A stretch of DNA of 64,000 nt, taken from contig JBCAML010000002.1 in NCBI GenBank assembly GCA_038503075.1, forward strand, positions 2,480,001-2,544,000, written 5' to 3'. Below, one piece after another: positions 36,771 through 48,174 of the stretch (position 1 is the stretch's first letter; every line of letters starts with the position of its first letter). This stretch comes from Gyromitra esculenta. Taxonomy: Eukaryota; Ascomycota; Pezizomycetes; Pezizales; Discinaceae. The notes beneath the pieces are model-generated. The model was given only the letters and a program-made list of their open reading frames with translations. It made no database searches and had not been told where the DNA came from. A program made the translations under genes and the position numbers.

Positions 36771-39700
36771 CTCACCACTCCTTAAACAAGCAGTTTGTAT
36801 TATTCACTATATTGGCTCAGCTTTCACCCCAAGGGAGCATAACCTTATTTGCCTATTATTTGTTTATTCAACAGGCATATATATTCAACACGTAGGTTAT
36901 GTTGCAGATAGTGGATCCCTTTAGTGAATAACCATATCAGTGTGTTTGGGAGGTACCTTAATCATTTACTTCCGACCCACGTCCCCGTAACATATTAGAT
37001 TTCTATAAACTTATCTTGTAACGGCGAACGTACCTCAGCCTCACAGTTTACACCATGCCATCATATGTTCGTCCACAAAATTACCGCATAAGTCGTATGT
37101 TTGAAATAAGAGCCGTATGTATATAACGCCCTTTAAGTTGATGTGCGCAGTTCAAATATATAGACATGGTTTACAGACTCTTTAACCGATAAACACATTT
37201 TTAAAAAAAAAGAAAGTAACGCTACTATTAGACAGTTTTTGTAAACCCATAATAAACCTAGTACGAGGCTTTCGAAATACTGGTTTCTAAACAACATTAA
37301 AACATTTGATGTCCCCCCCCAAAATTTAAAGCCCACATCCAATAGACTTGTGATAAGGTAGGGTAACTCTAGTGAGTTTAGTACTTGGAATTCACATGTC
37401 ACCTACCACAACTAACTAGGCGATAAAATGCGTGGATATCGGTATTTCAGGATCAATCCCCCTTTAAAAAAGTATAGTGAGTTTGTTTTGGGTTAGTTTT
37501 ATCTCAAGTGTCGAAGGAGGTAGATTAGCTGAGGGGATGACGGGCATAAGCTTTGTTTCTGAGGAATTTCTGACGTATTTGTTTTGTTAGTTTTCAAATA
37601 ACGCACGCATGGAACGAAATTCGCAGGTTGATTGCGCATCATCAACGTAGTTGTTGTGCCAGTAGTCTACTCTAATATCCTTTTTCATACATCCTAAGCT
37701 CAGGATGACAAGTTAACGCTGGGGTTGGAACTAGCCATATCTACGTGCACACTCACCAGTTGTCACTCGAGCCCCAGAGTAAAAGAAACTGAATATTTTT
37801 ATAATAGTTGGCTATTAGCAGTGAGAATTCATAGGTGGCAAATACTGTCCTAGGGAGATATCTTACGAAGTAGTAGCCTACATTAGGCCCAGTTGAAGGG
37901 GCGAAATGTCTCCGCATACACAAGAAGCATACTTTCTCACTCGATCGCGTGACTTAGCTGTATGCGTTATGCTGTGAGTTGAATTTTTGGCTGAACTACA
38001 TGTAATAGCGATAAACAATGACCCGGATCTATTAATATTATCTCTTTGAGCAAACTTAAGTAGCAATCGGCCATTGTATGTATTTGTATTCCATAAGCAG
38101 CGAGTCATTCCTTCAATATTTGCTGCATGTATGATTGATTTGAGCGAGGCTAGCGATTTAAGGGATTAGAGCGCGCGTATACGTAAATGAAACCCGGCCT
38201 CTTACTTGAATTTACCTAAGTTAAAATTTTCTCTCCAATTCACGCGAACAGAATCCACGCGAACGCCATAACTTATAGTTTGGTGGAGTTAGTACCCACG
38301 TCTTGTCGGAAGACTATTTTCCCCGTAGATAACTTCAATGAAGATTGGAATTATAGCTTATAAGCTACGAGAGAAATTTGAGGTTTGTGGTTATGGTTCC
38401 ATGATTGTGGAAAAGGAATAGATCTTTCTCAAATAATTTGCTAAGCCCCGACGAGTTTCGGTAGAACCTAAGCCAAACGCATTTCTCGCACACAGCCAAC
38501 CTCTGTTGATAGTCTAGCCAATAGAATAGCAGTATGCAGAATTGAGGCTGTATATTGGGCGTAACTGGATATTTGGAGATTCGACTTGTCTGGGCACCGG
38601 GCTCATGATATGCTGGAATCACAATGTAGAGGGAGAAGTTGTGAGAGGACAATATGAATATGAACGCTACAATACTGAAATTAAGGAGCTTCATTTAAGA
38701 CTGGAGTCGAAAGAAGACCAGTAAACCTTTCAGGAGAGTATGGCTCCAGGGTGACAGATTTCGGCTAATTGGCTGCCAATGATTACATGTATTGCCTATG
38801 CGCGCACAATGTTTAATTCGGCTCTTGGTAACAGAGCGATACGTGTAGTTAGTGATGATGTTTAAAGAATATAATGCACTTGTAAAATTACTTCTCGCTG
38901 CTCAAAGTAGAAGGTAGCTACTAAGGGACCAACTGTTATATAACCTGTTATATGTTGAAATTATACACTATCCGATTTTGCTTGTTTGCTAAGGCTACGT
39001 CTTTATACGTGTGGTACATGTTATATAGATTGGTATTGATCTGATCTGGATCTACATGCATGTGCATATGCCCTAATCGATGCTACAAAGTATCTCTTTA
39101 AAAGTAGAGGGGCATTTGATTACTTTATACCTTTTTTCAAGCTAAGTTCTATTGAGTTGAGGTGATAGCCGGTTTTCCATGGACCTTGTCGCGTGCAGGT
39201 ACATACCTTCACAGCGATGGCGACGTAATGGGACCCAGCTCACTTTTTTATACGTACTTCCAGAATATTCTCCCAAAATAGCGCTTTACAGGACATATGG
39301 CTGTGAAGGCATGGTTCTTGCTTCGGCTTAAGCCACAGCCGCGAAATAGTGCTGTATCATAAGTCACGGAACTTGGCCCATTTGATCTCCGTAGATTAGC
39401 ACGTCTACGTTTAGAAAGATTTAGAATTCATGTAGCACCTTAGACAATGAGCGTTCAACTCGGCAAAACTAGAGAAATTTCAAATCCTTCGGTGAACCTT
39501 CGTAAAGAAGTCATAACCGAGTAATTGAGCCTTAAGTATTACTTATTGGGGGATACATTTCTTGAAATGCGTACTTCATGCGCCCAATCGCAGCTAGCAT
39601 CTGCATTTAATTGCACTACTATTTTTTTACTCGAGGTTTTGATTGGCTGCCGTTTTTCCCGCTCAATAGACTTACACAGGTAGACTAGGGTTTAGAATCA

Positions 39701-39907
39701 TGCTTGATAAGTCAATCCCCAAATCATATGAATATCAGAAAATCTGCAAGCTAAATCGCGATATCTCAATAAAGGTTTCGATCGCAGCCGCGATTGACCC
39801 CAAGGTTCTAAATGAACTGACGTAATATAATGTGCATATATATAGGATCTTTGGAGTGCCGTACCAGATTTCCCATCCATCGAATTCGAAGAAAGTGGGT
39901 TCTCAGC

Positions 39908-41146
39908 ATGGTAGCTTTAAAAATCTCAACGTTTCTTTTGCTATTAGGTTTTGTAAATGCCCGCTTCAATGTCCCCTCATCGTACCGCGTTGATGTACAC
40001 ACCCACATCATCCCCGACTTCTATCGTGAAGCCCTTATCCACGGTGGTTCCGAAATACGAAATGGCTCCCAACTTTGGTCCGAGGGGACTATAATCCCAG
40101 AGTGGAGTTTCGACGCACATTTGGAAACTATGGATAATAACGGGATAGACTATTCTATCATAAGTCTTTCTGCACCAGGTGTCGCCTTCCTACACGGGAA
40201 TCCAGCAGCGGTGAACTTGACGAGAAGGTTGAATGATTATATGTATGAGCTGACGCAACAGCATCCAACCAGAATTGGAGCATTTTGTGTATTGCCATTA
40301 CCAAATGTTGAGGCCGCTTTGGAAGAAATCGACGTAAAGAATCATAGCTGCTTTGGGCTGTTTTTCTCCCTTCCCTCTGCTGACTAAATTTTTCCGTCCA
40401 ATACAGTACTGCTTGAGCGTCTTGGACTTTGCCGGTGTTGGCCTATTCACAAACCATGATGACATTTATCTCGGAGACCCTTGGCTCGACCCTATCCTCT
40501 CCGTTTTGAATGATCGCAATGTTGCTGCTTTTGTTCACCCTACCGTCCCCCACTGCTGGAAAGAAGTCGCTATCGGCATGGTTCCACCTTTAATAGAGTT
40601 CCCCTTTGATACTACCCGTGTTATTTCCAACCTCTTCTTTACCGGTGCACGAGACCGTTTCCAAAGCATCAACTTTATTTTCTGCCACGGCGGTGGCGTG
40701 TTACCGTACCTTGCAGAGCGCATAATAGGGACAGCTATTCAGCCCTGGTTCGGGGGTTTTGATCGTGCAGATCTATCGAGACAGTTTAAGGATTATTTTT
40801 TTGATCTAGCGAGTACAGTTTCGATACCACAATTGACGGCTTTGGATGAATTTGTGGGACCTGGGCGCTTATTGACGGGGACAGACTGTGGGTTTTAGCT
40901 GTGATGTTTTGTTTTTACTCTTTCTTGGAAATCAGTCTTTGGATATTTAGTGTTACTGTGCCTAGATTCTGACATGAAATATGATTTGCAGACCCGTTCC
41001 TAGCTACGAACATGACGAAGGGATATCCAACTGCAATAGCAGCTTACAGCAACTTCTCGAGTGAGGACATTGCGGGGATAAACAATCAGCACGCACTTTC
41101 GCTTTTCCCAGGTGTGGTGAAGAAGCTGGGGATTGAGGTTGTATAA
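39908..41146 (+). CDS. Secreted ACMSD-like amidohydrolase (amidohydrolase 2 family)
   Basis: Model: join(39908..40333, 40407..40887, 40992..41146), 353 aa. Introns are 73 and 104 bp. Both joins restore family motifs (EEID/YCLSVL and the GTDYPF motif split by intron 2). This is a TIM-barrel metal hydrolase/decarboxylase of the family containing 2-amino-3-carboxymuconate-6-semialdehyde decarboxylase and resorcylate decarboxylases. Visible metal/active-site residues are His31 and His33 (DVHTH), His186 (FVHP), His236 (FCHGGG) and Asp302 (GTDYPF). Unusually, residues 1-19 look like a secretion signal (MVALKISTFLLLLGFVNARF). The frame extends upstream to an earlier ATG, but the ATG at 39908 gives the clean signal sequence. 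The substrate is unknown. Non-oxidative decarboxylation or hydrolysis of an aromatic acid is an inference from the family. Confidence 0.88.
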
Positions 41147-41497
41147 GCAATTAGATGTCAGATGGGCAAATCTGTATATAGGTTTAATTGTGGCTGTGAT
41201 TGTGTCTCCACTTGAAACTCGAACTAGGGGAATAACTAGAAAGTCTCTTTTGTATCGGAATTGATGGGAAATTACTACGTAGAGATCCGCCTTAGATGGA
41301 CACAAATTATGTTATTAATGAATTACGAGAAGCATCGAAATCTAATCCAACGATATGGCTATTGTATGAGAAACTCAAGTAAAATAGGGATTGAACGTCT
41401 CTCCACCATCTAGAGATGACGGCTATCCTATGTAATCGTTACTTCCCTTTCATCCTTTCACTTTCTTTTTTTTATCATCTCCCTGTTACCACAGCAA
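41147..41497. other. Convergent intergenic spacer
   Basis: This is the 351-bp gap between the 3' ends of the amidohydrolase (plus) and the GTPase (minus) genes. No gene is seen. Confidence 0.6.
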
Positions 41498-42166
41498 CTA
41501 ACTTCTCCCCGCCCTCCCCGCCCTCCCCGTTAGACCCAGTCCAACAACCTTCTCGAATACCTCGTCCAAACCCCAGTTATCGTGCGACGAACATTCGAGA
41601 TATGCGCTAGCACCCAAAATCCGTACTACTTCGCCGTAATCCTCCTCCTCCTCCTCAGATGCTTGGTCGGCCATCAATCCAACTAGCACGATCGGCGCAT
41701 CTTCCCCACAGTGCTCGATAATACCCTTCCATCTTGTCGTTATACTTCCAAGCGACTCGCTGTCCCCTAGCCTGAAACACAAAACGAACACATCCATAGG
41801 GCCGCGTGCTTCCAAGAGCAATGGCAAGATGCGATCATGCTCCTCGCTGCCACCACAATCCAAGATATCTAATTGTATAGTGGATTGACTACCGTCACTA
41901 CGAATGACAGTGAGGGTTTTGCAATACATCTCTTCGATAGTAGGGATATATTCGCCGGTGAAGTAGTTGTCTTGGTAGGTTGTTATTAAATTTGATTTTC
42001 CGGTGTTGGCATCTCCAAGAACCGCCACTTTAAGGATTTCAGGCGGAGTGGTGGTAGGCACAGTCTCTTGTTCTGTCCATTCCCCATAGTTTGGTGCGTA
42101 CCCTAGCTTGGTAGTAGGGGATTGGGGCGAGACTGTGCTGGGCATGGCTGTTTTCTGAGCGTCCAT
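41498..42166 (-). CDS. Degenerate Rho/Ras-like small GTPase without CAAX box
   Basis: Single-exon, 222 aa, ATG at 42166. A 44-residue Ser/Thr/Pro-rich extension precedes a Ras-superfamily G domain. G1 is GDANTGKS (51-58), the switch I Thr is near 76 (YIPTIEE), and G3 is DCGGSEEHDRILPL (103-116, versus DTAGQEEYDRLRPL in Rho). G4 is reduced to LMAD (164-167) where Rho has TKLD, and G5 is ECSS (191-194). GTP binding through G1 and G3 looks possible. The altered G4 should weaken guanine specificity. The C-terminus is GLTGRAGRAGRS, encoded by a short GGGGAGGGC tandem repeat, with no prenylation cysteine. The protein is thus probably not membrane-anchored in the usual way. The role is unknown, and a pseudo-GTPase is possible. 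Confidence 0.8.
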   Translation of the reverse strand: MDAQKTAMPSTVSPQSPTTKLGYAPNYGEWTEQETVPTTTPPEILKVAVLGDANTGKSNLITTYQDNYFTGEYIPTIEEMYCKTLTVIRSDGSQSTIQLDILDCGGSEEHDRILPLLLEARGPMDVFVLCFRLGDSESLGSITTRWKGIIEHCGEDAPIVLVGLMADQASEEEEEDYGEVVRILGASAYLECSSHDNWGLDEVFEKVVGLGLTGRAGRAGRS

Positions 42167-42735
42167 GTGAGATACAGAGAAAGTTGGTGGACGGTGGCGG
42201 AAGTGGATGTGGACCTGAGGGTTATGGATGCTGGAGAGATGATGAACCCTTATTGTTGAATGTGTGAAAATCGATATTTGAACTGCGTCTGCGTTGAAAT
42301 AGAATCAGACGCTTGGTGCACATTCTATGCGCCAGGAGACGTATTCATCATGAACCGTCACTCGGCCAATCACGTAGCTCACGTAAAAATCTATTGCCAC
42401 TAGTAATTTCTTCTTAACCCACAGGAATCTTGCTTTATCGGTCTTGCTAGATATTCTAACGTCCTATATGGTCCCAATGAGCCAGGTTGATTGATATTCT
42501 AGCTTGCCTTGGCCCACGTATTGATGTGTATACTCAGAATCGCTCCCAAGGAGAATTCTATCACGAAGCTCACTAATGTCGAGTTATTATTGGATATGCG
42601 TTGTGCACGAGAGTGATTTCAAAAACGGAGCGGAGTGTTATATATCGCATTCAGCTGCAGTTGCAGCCCACACACCAAGGTCACATTTGCCGGCATGATG
42701 TGTTATCACGCCACAACGTGTTTTCCAATATCATG
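42167..42735. other. Promoter region of the GTPase gene / 3' flank of the C2H2-like gene
   Basis: 569 bp between two minus-strand genes. No gene is seen. Confidence 0.5.
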
Positions 42736-43662
42736 TTATCGAACCCTGCTGCTTCCCACGACCACTTCCTCTTCGTTCTCTTCTTCTACTTCGCCTTCAC
42801 CGTCTCGTTCGCCAACCTGAGGGTGAGTTCCATTATCCGAACCTGTGCTATCTCCTCCAGTCTTCGGTCGCTGATTATATTTCTCTAGCAGTTCCTCAAC
42901 CCGTCTTTGAACCGCCTGTTCATCCAAAAACCCTTCTGGAGCCATCCGCCGCTCTCTTATCCGTGCTAAGTCATTACGATACGACGTCTGTCTTTCGGAG
43001 AAAGTCTCAACATCCTGTAATGCCCGTCGATAACGGTAATAATCAGCCACAAGAACGTCTTTCTCCCGTGACCTTGCAACGGCAACGGCATTCCGGATTC
43101 GAGCTACAGCAACAGTATTGCGAGATGACTGATTTGCTAGACCATCCAACATCTATTCCAGGGTTTCTTAGCAGGCTTTCAACTACATGGCTAGACGGAT
43201 ATATCGGATGAAAGGTCGCACGTTAATCACATCGCGGCTCATCAAATCCGCCTTTGTATACCCCACAAACACACCACACTCAGACTCCAACACAAAGTAT
43301 GGATTCGAAGGATCGATCGTCAACAGGCATGAGTCCGGTGCCCGGGGTGGTGACGGGCTGCGTTGCCGTTTCATGCATTCGACCTGTTCCTTACGTGCTT
43401 GCTTTCGAAGTCTTGCGAGCAGTCGGTGTCGCTTAACCTTCTCAGGATCCTTTTGTTTCTGTCGGATGTATGCATCGTGGTTGATCCTTTTGGGCCCTTT
43501 GATCGGACGGACATAGGTGCGGTAGTACTCGGTATGTGTGTTTTTGAGGTGCGAGTTCAAGTTCTTTTGCGCAGTAGTTCCTCCAAAGGAACGGCGACAG
43601 GAGGGGTCGGCGGGGCAGCGGGTCGGCGGGGGAACAGCGGAAACGGCGGGGTCGCCGTTCAT
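42736..43662 (-). CDS. C2H2-like zinc finger protein with coiled, acidic C-terminus
   Basis: Two open frames in the same phase are separated by a TAG at 43183-43185. The first starts at the ATG at 43662 (MNGDPAVSAVPPPTRC), encodes 159 aa and holds a C2H2-like motif: Cys16, Cys22, His38, His43 (CPADPSC, then NLNSHLKNTH). It is followed by a Lys/Arg-rich helix. The second (42736-43152) continues with charged, helical sequence and ends in a Glu-rich tail (GEVEEENEEEVVVG). A 60-bp GT...AG intron at 43137-43196 would remove the stop and join the frames into 288 aa. Its donor GTCTAG is weak, so this join is tentative. Alternatives are two genes or a nonsense mutation. A likely role is nucleic-acid binding. 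No targets can be named. Confidence 0.6.
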
Positions 43663-44365
43663 GGTTTGAAGCTTGAAGGGCGAAGACTTGTTAGTGAGGG
43701 GAAGTAGAGTGATATTTAGTGATATGTTATGAGTTTGAAATGGAGGCTGAAAATGATGAAACATAGCGGGGGTCATGTGACCGCGGTTGCCTCGCTTGCT
43801 AATAAATCACCCCCTGTCAGTCGAGCGGATTGGTTGGAATCATCGTGAGTGTCAACCCCATCACGATTTCGCACTCGCAAAATTCAATTGGCAGAAAAAA
43901 TATGAGGCACTATATATCTATTTTGTGTTAAATGCTGCGCCACGTGTATTTTCTCACTGCTTAGATGCATGTCTTTGCCGTAATTTTAACACTAATATAT
44001 CTACCCGTTCACAGCACCCCTCCGCGATATATTTAACATATGGTGTAGGAACGCTGAAAAGTGACTGGTGCATTGCAACCTATATCGAACTTTTCTTCAG
44101 ACACGCTGTTATTGATATATATGCATAGTAGAGAGGAGGCTGAAAAAAATACATCCCTTACTCCCAACCTTGCATTTCAATCCCTCCTCGCATCCGCTGC
44201 AGTTGCTGAAATGCAACCCTTACTGATGTTCGAAAACAACAGCTGTTCTCCTAAATCTCCTAGTCTCCTTTTTTTTTCTCTTCGCGTGGGCAGTTTGAAA
44301 ACATATTAACCTTCTATCTTTAAAGGACTGCTTGTTCTCTCATTCATTCACACACAAAATCCACA
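43663..44365. other. Divergent promoter region
   Basis: 703 bp between the starts of the C2H2-like gene (minus) and the cysteine-rich secreted protein gene (plus). A short C/T-rich leader ending CACACACAAAATCCACA precedes the ATG at 44366. No gene is seen. Confidence 0.55.
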
Positions 44366-45175
44366 ATGAAGGCCACTCTATTCTTTGCAATGATGACCCT
44401 CGCGTTCGCGGGCAAGGTTCTCGCTCACGAGCAACATAGCCATGCTTTTTTCCACCATAAGCTACACATCAGGTCTCCCGGTATGCCAGAGTAGGCTCCC
44501 ATACAATCTCCTCCCATAGACACCAATTAACAGAAAAAACAGCAACCGCGACCCAGAAACCCCCAAAGAGGACCTAGGGGAACAAGAACCTGGAAAAGTA
44601 CCCGAGCCGGTAGTCCCAAACATTATGCCAGAGGGCCTAGGGTCCACATTTTGTAAAGGTGGTTTTGGGTTTTGTGGGTCGAGGGGTACGATGCGTTTCT
44701 TTCCATTCGCTTTTTCTTTGTGACCAAATCTAATATCAAATCTAGAAACCTGTTGTGCTATGGGCGGCGTCTGTTGTCCTAACGGTGGCTGCTGCAACGA
44801 ACCGGGGATGGGTTGCTTCCCGGATAAGGATGGTAAGACGCACTGCTGTAAGGTTGCCACGGAGAAACTGTGTACGAGTAAGACTTGTATTCCGAAGAAC
44901 ACTGTTTGTTGTAAGAATGGAAGCTACGTGAGTTTTTCATTCTTGGTTTTGGGAATCACTATGAAGTAGGAGCTGATGGGGGTGGATAGTGTGCTGCTGG
45001 ATCGTATTGTGTGAAGGGTGGATGCGTAAGTTCTTCCTCCCATAATAAGGGAGTTTAAACTGACGTAGAACAGTGCAAGGCTGGCATGATCTGTAAGCAG
45101 AAGACAGGCGCAAAGTCGAGTGGGCATGATACGAGGGCTATTGAGCCTCAGAAGATTAAAGCACCTCCTGTATAG
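44366..45175 (+). CDS. Secreted cysteine-rich protein with CC doublets
   Basis: Model: join(44366..44480, 44557..44685, 44746..44927, 44990..45025, 45074..45175), 187 aa. The introns of 76, 60, 62 and 48 bp are all GT...AG. One frame runs through all five exons, and each join adds cysteine-bearing coding sequence. Residues 1-20 are a secretion signal (MKATLFFAMMTLAFAGKVLA), followed by a His-rich stretch and a Glu/Pro linker. The core has 20 cysteines including six CC doublets (ETCC, GVCC, GGCC, HCC, VCC, and a GGCC formed across the last intron). The tail is Lys-rich without cysteine and without a visible GPI-anchor site. The CC-doublet pattern recalls granulin-like and other disulfide-rich fungal secreted proteins, but I cannot assign a named domain. 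A cell-wall or interaction role is plausible but only inferred. Confidence 0.8.
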
Positions 45176-46447
45176 GGGTACTGTTTTATAGGTAGTTAAT
45201 CGAACGTTAGACGTGGGTAAAAGTTGGAGTGGTTTTGAGAGACTGTCGAGTAGCAGAGGCGAGGAAGGCTGTAAAAACCTGGTCTTGTTAGTCTTAATAC
45301 ACATATTTGTTATAATTTAAGGATTATCCTTGAATTCGAATCCGAAATATCATCTAGTGTGACGGTAATGAGGAACGCAAAGCTAGTATAAGTGGCTGTT
45401 TGTGATTTTTCAGGTCCTAATTATTCCCTCTCGGGGGAGTAAGTAGATCCTAAAAGAAAATAACGTATGGGCATGCGCACTTGGTTGATATTTTGTACGC
45501 GCTTTTTTAGCGCACCTGAATACGATTTTGAGAGTCGTGAGCGTTACACTATATGTAGTTCTACATACTTGAGTTATAATAATATCGTATACAGCAAAGC
45601 TACGGCCCGTTCTAAGAATTTCAGCTTCTTGTGTATTTGTGATCACTATTTAGTTAGTAGTAACGTCCAAAGGGGCTCGAGGTTCCTAGTTTAGAAGTGA
45701 ATAGAATGACACAGCACCAAGTCCGTGTTAGTGCCAGTGAATACCTTTGATAGGACTGTACACGTACATGTAGTTCAAGATGCTCCGTCTAAGGAGAGTC
45801 ATGACGTTATTAGCAGCAATCTGCAAAACTGTGATGACGACAACGCTCAGTTACAGTGACTTACAGATGGAGTCTCATGATATCCCTTCGTTCGTTTTCA
45901 GGCACAGGAACTATTCCTAGAAGAGCGGCGAAAGGGTGGGATCACGCTGTGACAACTGTTCTATTGGCAGAATCCTCAGAGAAAAGGCCGTCGCGACACC
46001 CCCTCTGGCTAGTTTCTGCTGTTAATAACCTCACCAAAAGTGTGTGAAAAACGGGACTGACTAAAGGATCGTTTGATTTTGACTTCACTCTGACGTTCAG
46101 GTAGCTTGTTGCAGTGGAGAGTCCTTCGGTTGCAAGTAGCTTGATTGTTGGGTTACCGGCATGCAAAAGAGCACTACTTTATCCATAGCGGCATCAGCGG
46201 TTCGTCGGTGACGATTACTCTCTCGTCTAGAAGATCGTTATGATGACCGCTCCTACTGATCTTAGGATCGAGATTGTTAATCAGGAATTAGGGATGCGTA
46301 AATCGAGTACTGAGCATCCAGAAGTTTATAAAGTCATCGCATTCCTGAACACGACCTTCAAGCCTGCCCCCAATGCTCAGAAACACAGCTCAGAAATTGC
46401 AATTACGCACCTGCTTCGTCAAATACCCTCAAATAGCAACGTTCACC
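45176..46447. other. Intergenic region
   Basis: No gene is supported in these 1.3 kb. A TACATGTA palindrome lies at 45765. The part next to 46448 is the promoter of the following gene. Confidence 0.5.
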
Positions 46448-46927
46448 ATGACCTCCCGTTACCTCTCTGGCGAAGATAACCCGATCCATAGGGCCGCTGA
46501 TAAAGTTGGCGAGAAAATGCCTTCTAAGCCTGAAGTATGCTCTTTCACTATCAGGAGTCTTTGGTCTCGAATAATTATTCCAACACAAAATCTATAGGAT
46601 CCGTCAATTCTCTCTTCCGGTGGAGCCATTGGGAAGCAATTCAATCGTAACCATACCACAGCCTCCATCTCATCCAATAAAGACTGCAAGGCTAATGGTT
46701 GAATAGCCGACGGAAATATCGGCCAAATTGGCGAGAAGATTGGCGGCCCCTTCTCCAAAGATGGCATGATTGGTAGTCAGTTCGATGCTGCGAAGGGTGG
46801 TATCGCTGGTACCGTCGAAAGGGCTGTTGATGGCCCTAGTCAGAGGAAGCCAGGTGAGCCGCCAAAGTCGAAGATCGGAAATAAGGACATGGCTAGCGCT
46901 CCGGGTGCGGAGAGCATGAAAAAATAG
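46448..46927 (+). CDS. Small GAIGKQF-repeat fungal protein (LEA-like)
   Basis: Model: join(46448..46534, 46598..46646, 46707..46927), 118 aa, with introns of 63 and 60 bp. The start is at MTSRYLSGEDNPIHRAADKV. The splicing reveals glycine-rich repeat units: SSGGAIGKQFNPDGNIGQIG, then GEKIGGPFSKDGMIGSQFD, then AAKGGIAGTV. This matches a conserved family of short ascomycete proteins with GAIGKQF/GGPFxKDG repeats. They are often compared with hydrophilic LEA-type stress proteins, and their biochemical role is unestablished. It is soluble, hydrophilic and without a signal peptide. The C-terminus is Lys/Pro rich. A role in desiccation or stress tolerance is inference from composition only. Confidence 0.82.
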
Positions 46928-47889
46928 GAAATTATGTTAATGTAATATCGAGTTATGGTATTGTTTTTTTTATTTTTATTGACCTGGATATTGTATGTGT
47001 CAACATGGCGATACAGCAAATACATACATGTACAAATATTCTAGAATTTATTTATTTAAAGGCCAGAAAGGACTATCCCAAACTATTCTCTTGTTCTTAA
47101 GAACCGCTTTTCAGAAGTCGACTAGAGCCACTGACCGGAAGGGGATAGTGACTGACGATAACTTGTTTCCATCCAAAAAAAAAACCCTCACCCGAAACGA
47201 TTACACACTACGCATCATTCACATCAACATACTAAACGGCCTACTTCTTCATTCCAGTCACTGCGATTGACTGCTTAAACCAAGCTCCACACCCTCTTCA
47301 AACGCTTCAACTCATCTCTGCAACCATCATCACCATACTGAAGCTCAAGCCCAGACTCTCCCAATCCCTCTCATACGTACAGCCACTTCAGCTGACTAGA
47401 ATATAATCCCATATTATAACTTGTCTTCGTTTTTTTGTTTCTTGAGATACTACATGGGCCCTAGGGCCCCTAGCGGTAGCCGACAACGGTATTTATCTCT
47501 CAAATTGTGAATACATTGGTACGTTTTCGGAACGGCCTCGAAGAGTAAGACGCTGTTTACCTGGATTTTTATTGCTGGGCAAGTTAGATGAAGGGTAGCC
47601 GTGATCGTCTCACTATCAACGAGTAGTGCTGGATTGGATTTATTAACCCATGCAGCATGGGCAGCCGCGGCATTTGGTGAAAGAAGGTGGATACCGGCTT
47701 TGAGTTTATTGGTTTCCGTAAGTAGTACCTAGAGTATTGCATGTATGCATAGAAAGAAACAATTGTCTCTACGAGTAGCCTTGGCAAGAGAGAAGAGGAG
47801 TTGTTCGTTGAGTGAGATTTTATGATACATAACTTAGGTTAGATTTCGTAGAATCGCACTATCATATAGAGGTTTAAGTCATATAAGTT

Positions 47890-48019
47890 GGTATTATCCC
47901 ATAGTCCGGTGAAACTGACTCCCTTTGCTAAGAGAGTTTCTCTTACTGATGAAGTTTTAGTCAACTCTGTGTTAAACCATACAAGGAGTCAACATTTTCT
48001 ACCGGACTATAGGATAACC
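47890..48019. mobile_element. Foldback / MITE-like inverted repeat
   Basis: The left arm at 47890-47927 and the right arm at 47982-48019 are imperfect reverse complements of about 38 bases. They share perfect blocks such as ATAGTCCGGT with ACCGGACTAT, and GACTCC with GGAGTC. The loop is about 54 bases. It could fold into a long hairpin. The size and structure suit a miniature inverted-repeat element or foldback, but no clear target-site duplication is visible and no second copy was noticed in the window. Confidence 0.5.
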
Positions 48020-48174
48020 TAGAGGTACTGAGCCAGACCTACACCCGAGCACCCACTCGAAGAGAGGGGGTCAGTTAATTTACACTTGCGTCATTGGAGA
48101 ATCGAAACTCTAATATGCACGCTAGGGTTTACCAGATGTTAAACGTGCATTTAAAAAGGATATCGTAGTATTCC

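Larger units (their letters stand above)
31895..39907. other. Gene-free interval (about 8 kb) with small duplications
   Basis: After the 3' end of the zinc-cluster gene, which is T- and G-rich to about 32.6 kb, no gene could be supported. Visible structure is limited to a TTTC microsatellite, a 63-bp duplication at 33.9 kb, a 20-bp tandem duplication at 36.7 kb, and TACATGTA palindromes at 34272, 37997 and 38784. Confidence 0.5.
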
